A stretch of DNA of 64,000 bases from Solimonas sp040066175 (GTDB lineage Bacteria > Pseudomonadota > Gammaproteobacteria > Nevskiales > Nevskiaceae): assembly GCF_040066175.1 (NCBI RefSeq), contig NZ_JBEAAM010000004.1, positions 62,001-126,000 of the forward strand. The letters are read 5' to 3'. The translations under genes and the position numbers were made by a program. Of the stretch, positions 63,574 to 64,000 are shown piece after piece (the first letter of the stretch is position 1; each line of letters opens with the position of its first letter). Under the pieces are notes generated by a model. It was not told the DNA's origin and searched no databases. It worked only from the letters and a program-made list of their open reading frames with translations.

Positions 63574-64000
63574 GAGGCCAGCGCGCGGGCGAGGAAGTCG
63601 TCGAACAGCACGGCAACGGTATCGATGCGCGCGTTGAGCGTGTGCTCGGCATCGATCAGATGCAGTTCGGCGCGGTGGCGTCGGGCGAAGCGCAGCGCGC
63701 GCTCGGCCGGCACGATGTCGTCGTGCCAGCCATGCACGACGCTGCACAGGGAAGGGATGTCCTCCGGTTCCTCGTCCCAGCCGGGGAAGTACAGCGCCGG
63801 CGCCATCAGGAACAGTGCGTGCGGGCGCAGCTGCGCGCAGGCCATCGCCGAGACATAGCCGCCCATGCTGGATCCGACCAGCACCAGGCGACGCGCCTGC
63901 GGCTTCAGGCCGACGAGCTGCGCGACGCGGACGCGCGGGTCGGGCGTGTGACTATAATCCGGGCTGAGGATCTCGCAGCCCTGTTGACGGGCGATCTGCG
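63570..64000 (-). CDS. Alpha/beta hydrolase, YqiA-like (5' end outside window)
   Basis: About 143 C-terminal codons are visible; the start lies beyond the right edge. The nucleophile elbow LVGSSMGGYVSA supplies the catalytic Ser, and VHGWHDDIVP the Asp, with the His in DAEHTLN. It fits small YqiA-type esterases. It is first in a pair with DUF3293. Confidence 0.85.
   Translation of the reverse strand, partial: QIARQQGCEILSPDYSHTPDPRVRVAQLVGLKPQARRLVLVGSSMGGYVSAMACAQLRPHALFLMAPALYFPGWDEEPEDIPSLCSVVHGWHDDIVPAERALRFARRHRAELHLIDAEHTLNARIDTVAVLFDDFLARALAS

Overview
The window is high-GC DNA (well above 60 % by eye) from a gammaproteobacterium. The first 13 kb follow the conserved order fimV - membrane protein - truA - trpF - trpB - trpA - accD - folC - dedD - cvpA - purF - metZ. 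That order, the tRNA-Leu / tig / clpP / clpX block, and the later DUF1302/DUF1329, DUF3604 and GST content point to the Xanthomonadales/Nevskiales side of the class. The genus cannot be fixed from sequence alone. I see no rRNA, insertion sequence, phage, CRISPR array or replication origin.

Region 1 (1-12.1 kb, all +): a tightly packed housekeeping block for pilus/polarity hub FimV, pseudouridylation, tryptophan synthesis, fatty-acid and folate synthesis, purine synthesis and methionine synthesis. It ends with a diiron ferritin-like DUF455 protein. Region 2 (12.1-17.4 kb): a minus-strand set dusA - cyclophilin - lpxH, a plus-strand DUF808 membrane protein, and a minus-strand heme permease/ATPase pair. 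Region 3 (17.4-21 kb, +): tRNA-Leu(UAG), trigger factor, ClpP and ClpX, closed by a good hairpin terminator. Region 4 (21-25 kb, -): an operon of exported phosphoester hydrolases (PHP-fold lipoprotein, Tat-type phospholipase C/AcpA-like protein, GDPD lipoprotein). Next come a DUF1631 protein and an alpha-glucan phosphorylase (to 29.4 kb).

Region 5 (29.6-53.3 kb) is the accessory heart of the window. A module of short-chain dehydrogenase, HupE/UreJ-type membrane protein, parvulin-like PpiC protein and exported DUF3604 (PHP-fold) hydrolase occurs twice, with diverged sequence and rearranged order. It is accompanied by an exported metallo-beta-lactamase-fold hydrolase, a duplicated-thioredoxin-fold DsbA/HCCA-isomerase-like protein, an array of four GST-type proteins, a DUF1302 outer-membrane protein, a DUF1329 periplasmic protein and a TetR regulator. 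Four divergent promoter regions in this stretch carry a palindromic element TTGACA-N3-TGTAAA (one carries it twice), and a weaker copy precedes the TetR gene. I infer one TetR-controlled regulon for uptake and modification of an unknown, probably hydrophobic, compound. This is the candidate undescribed system. A short unrelated island (DUF5610 protein, PAS-GGDEF diguanylate cyclase, YjgA/DarP) interrupts it at 34.7-37.4 kb.

Region 6 (53.4-64 kb): an HDOD protein, a sodium:alanine symporter, the rrf2-sufB-sufC-sufD-sufS iron-sulfur operon, a hotdog thioesterase divergent from it, a small membrane protein, a Tat-exported PLP enzyme, a DUF3293 protein and a truncated YqiA-like alpha/beta hydrolase at the right edge.
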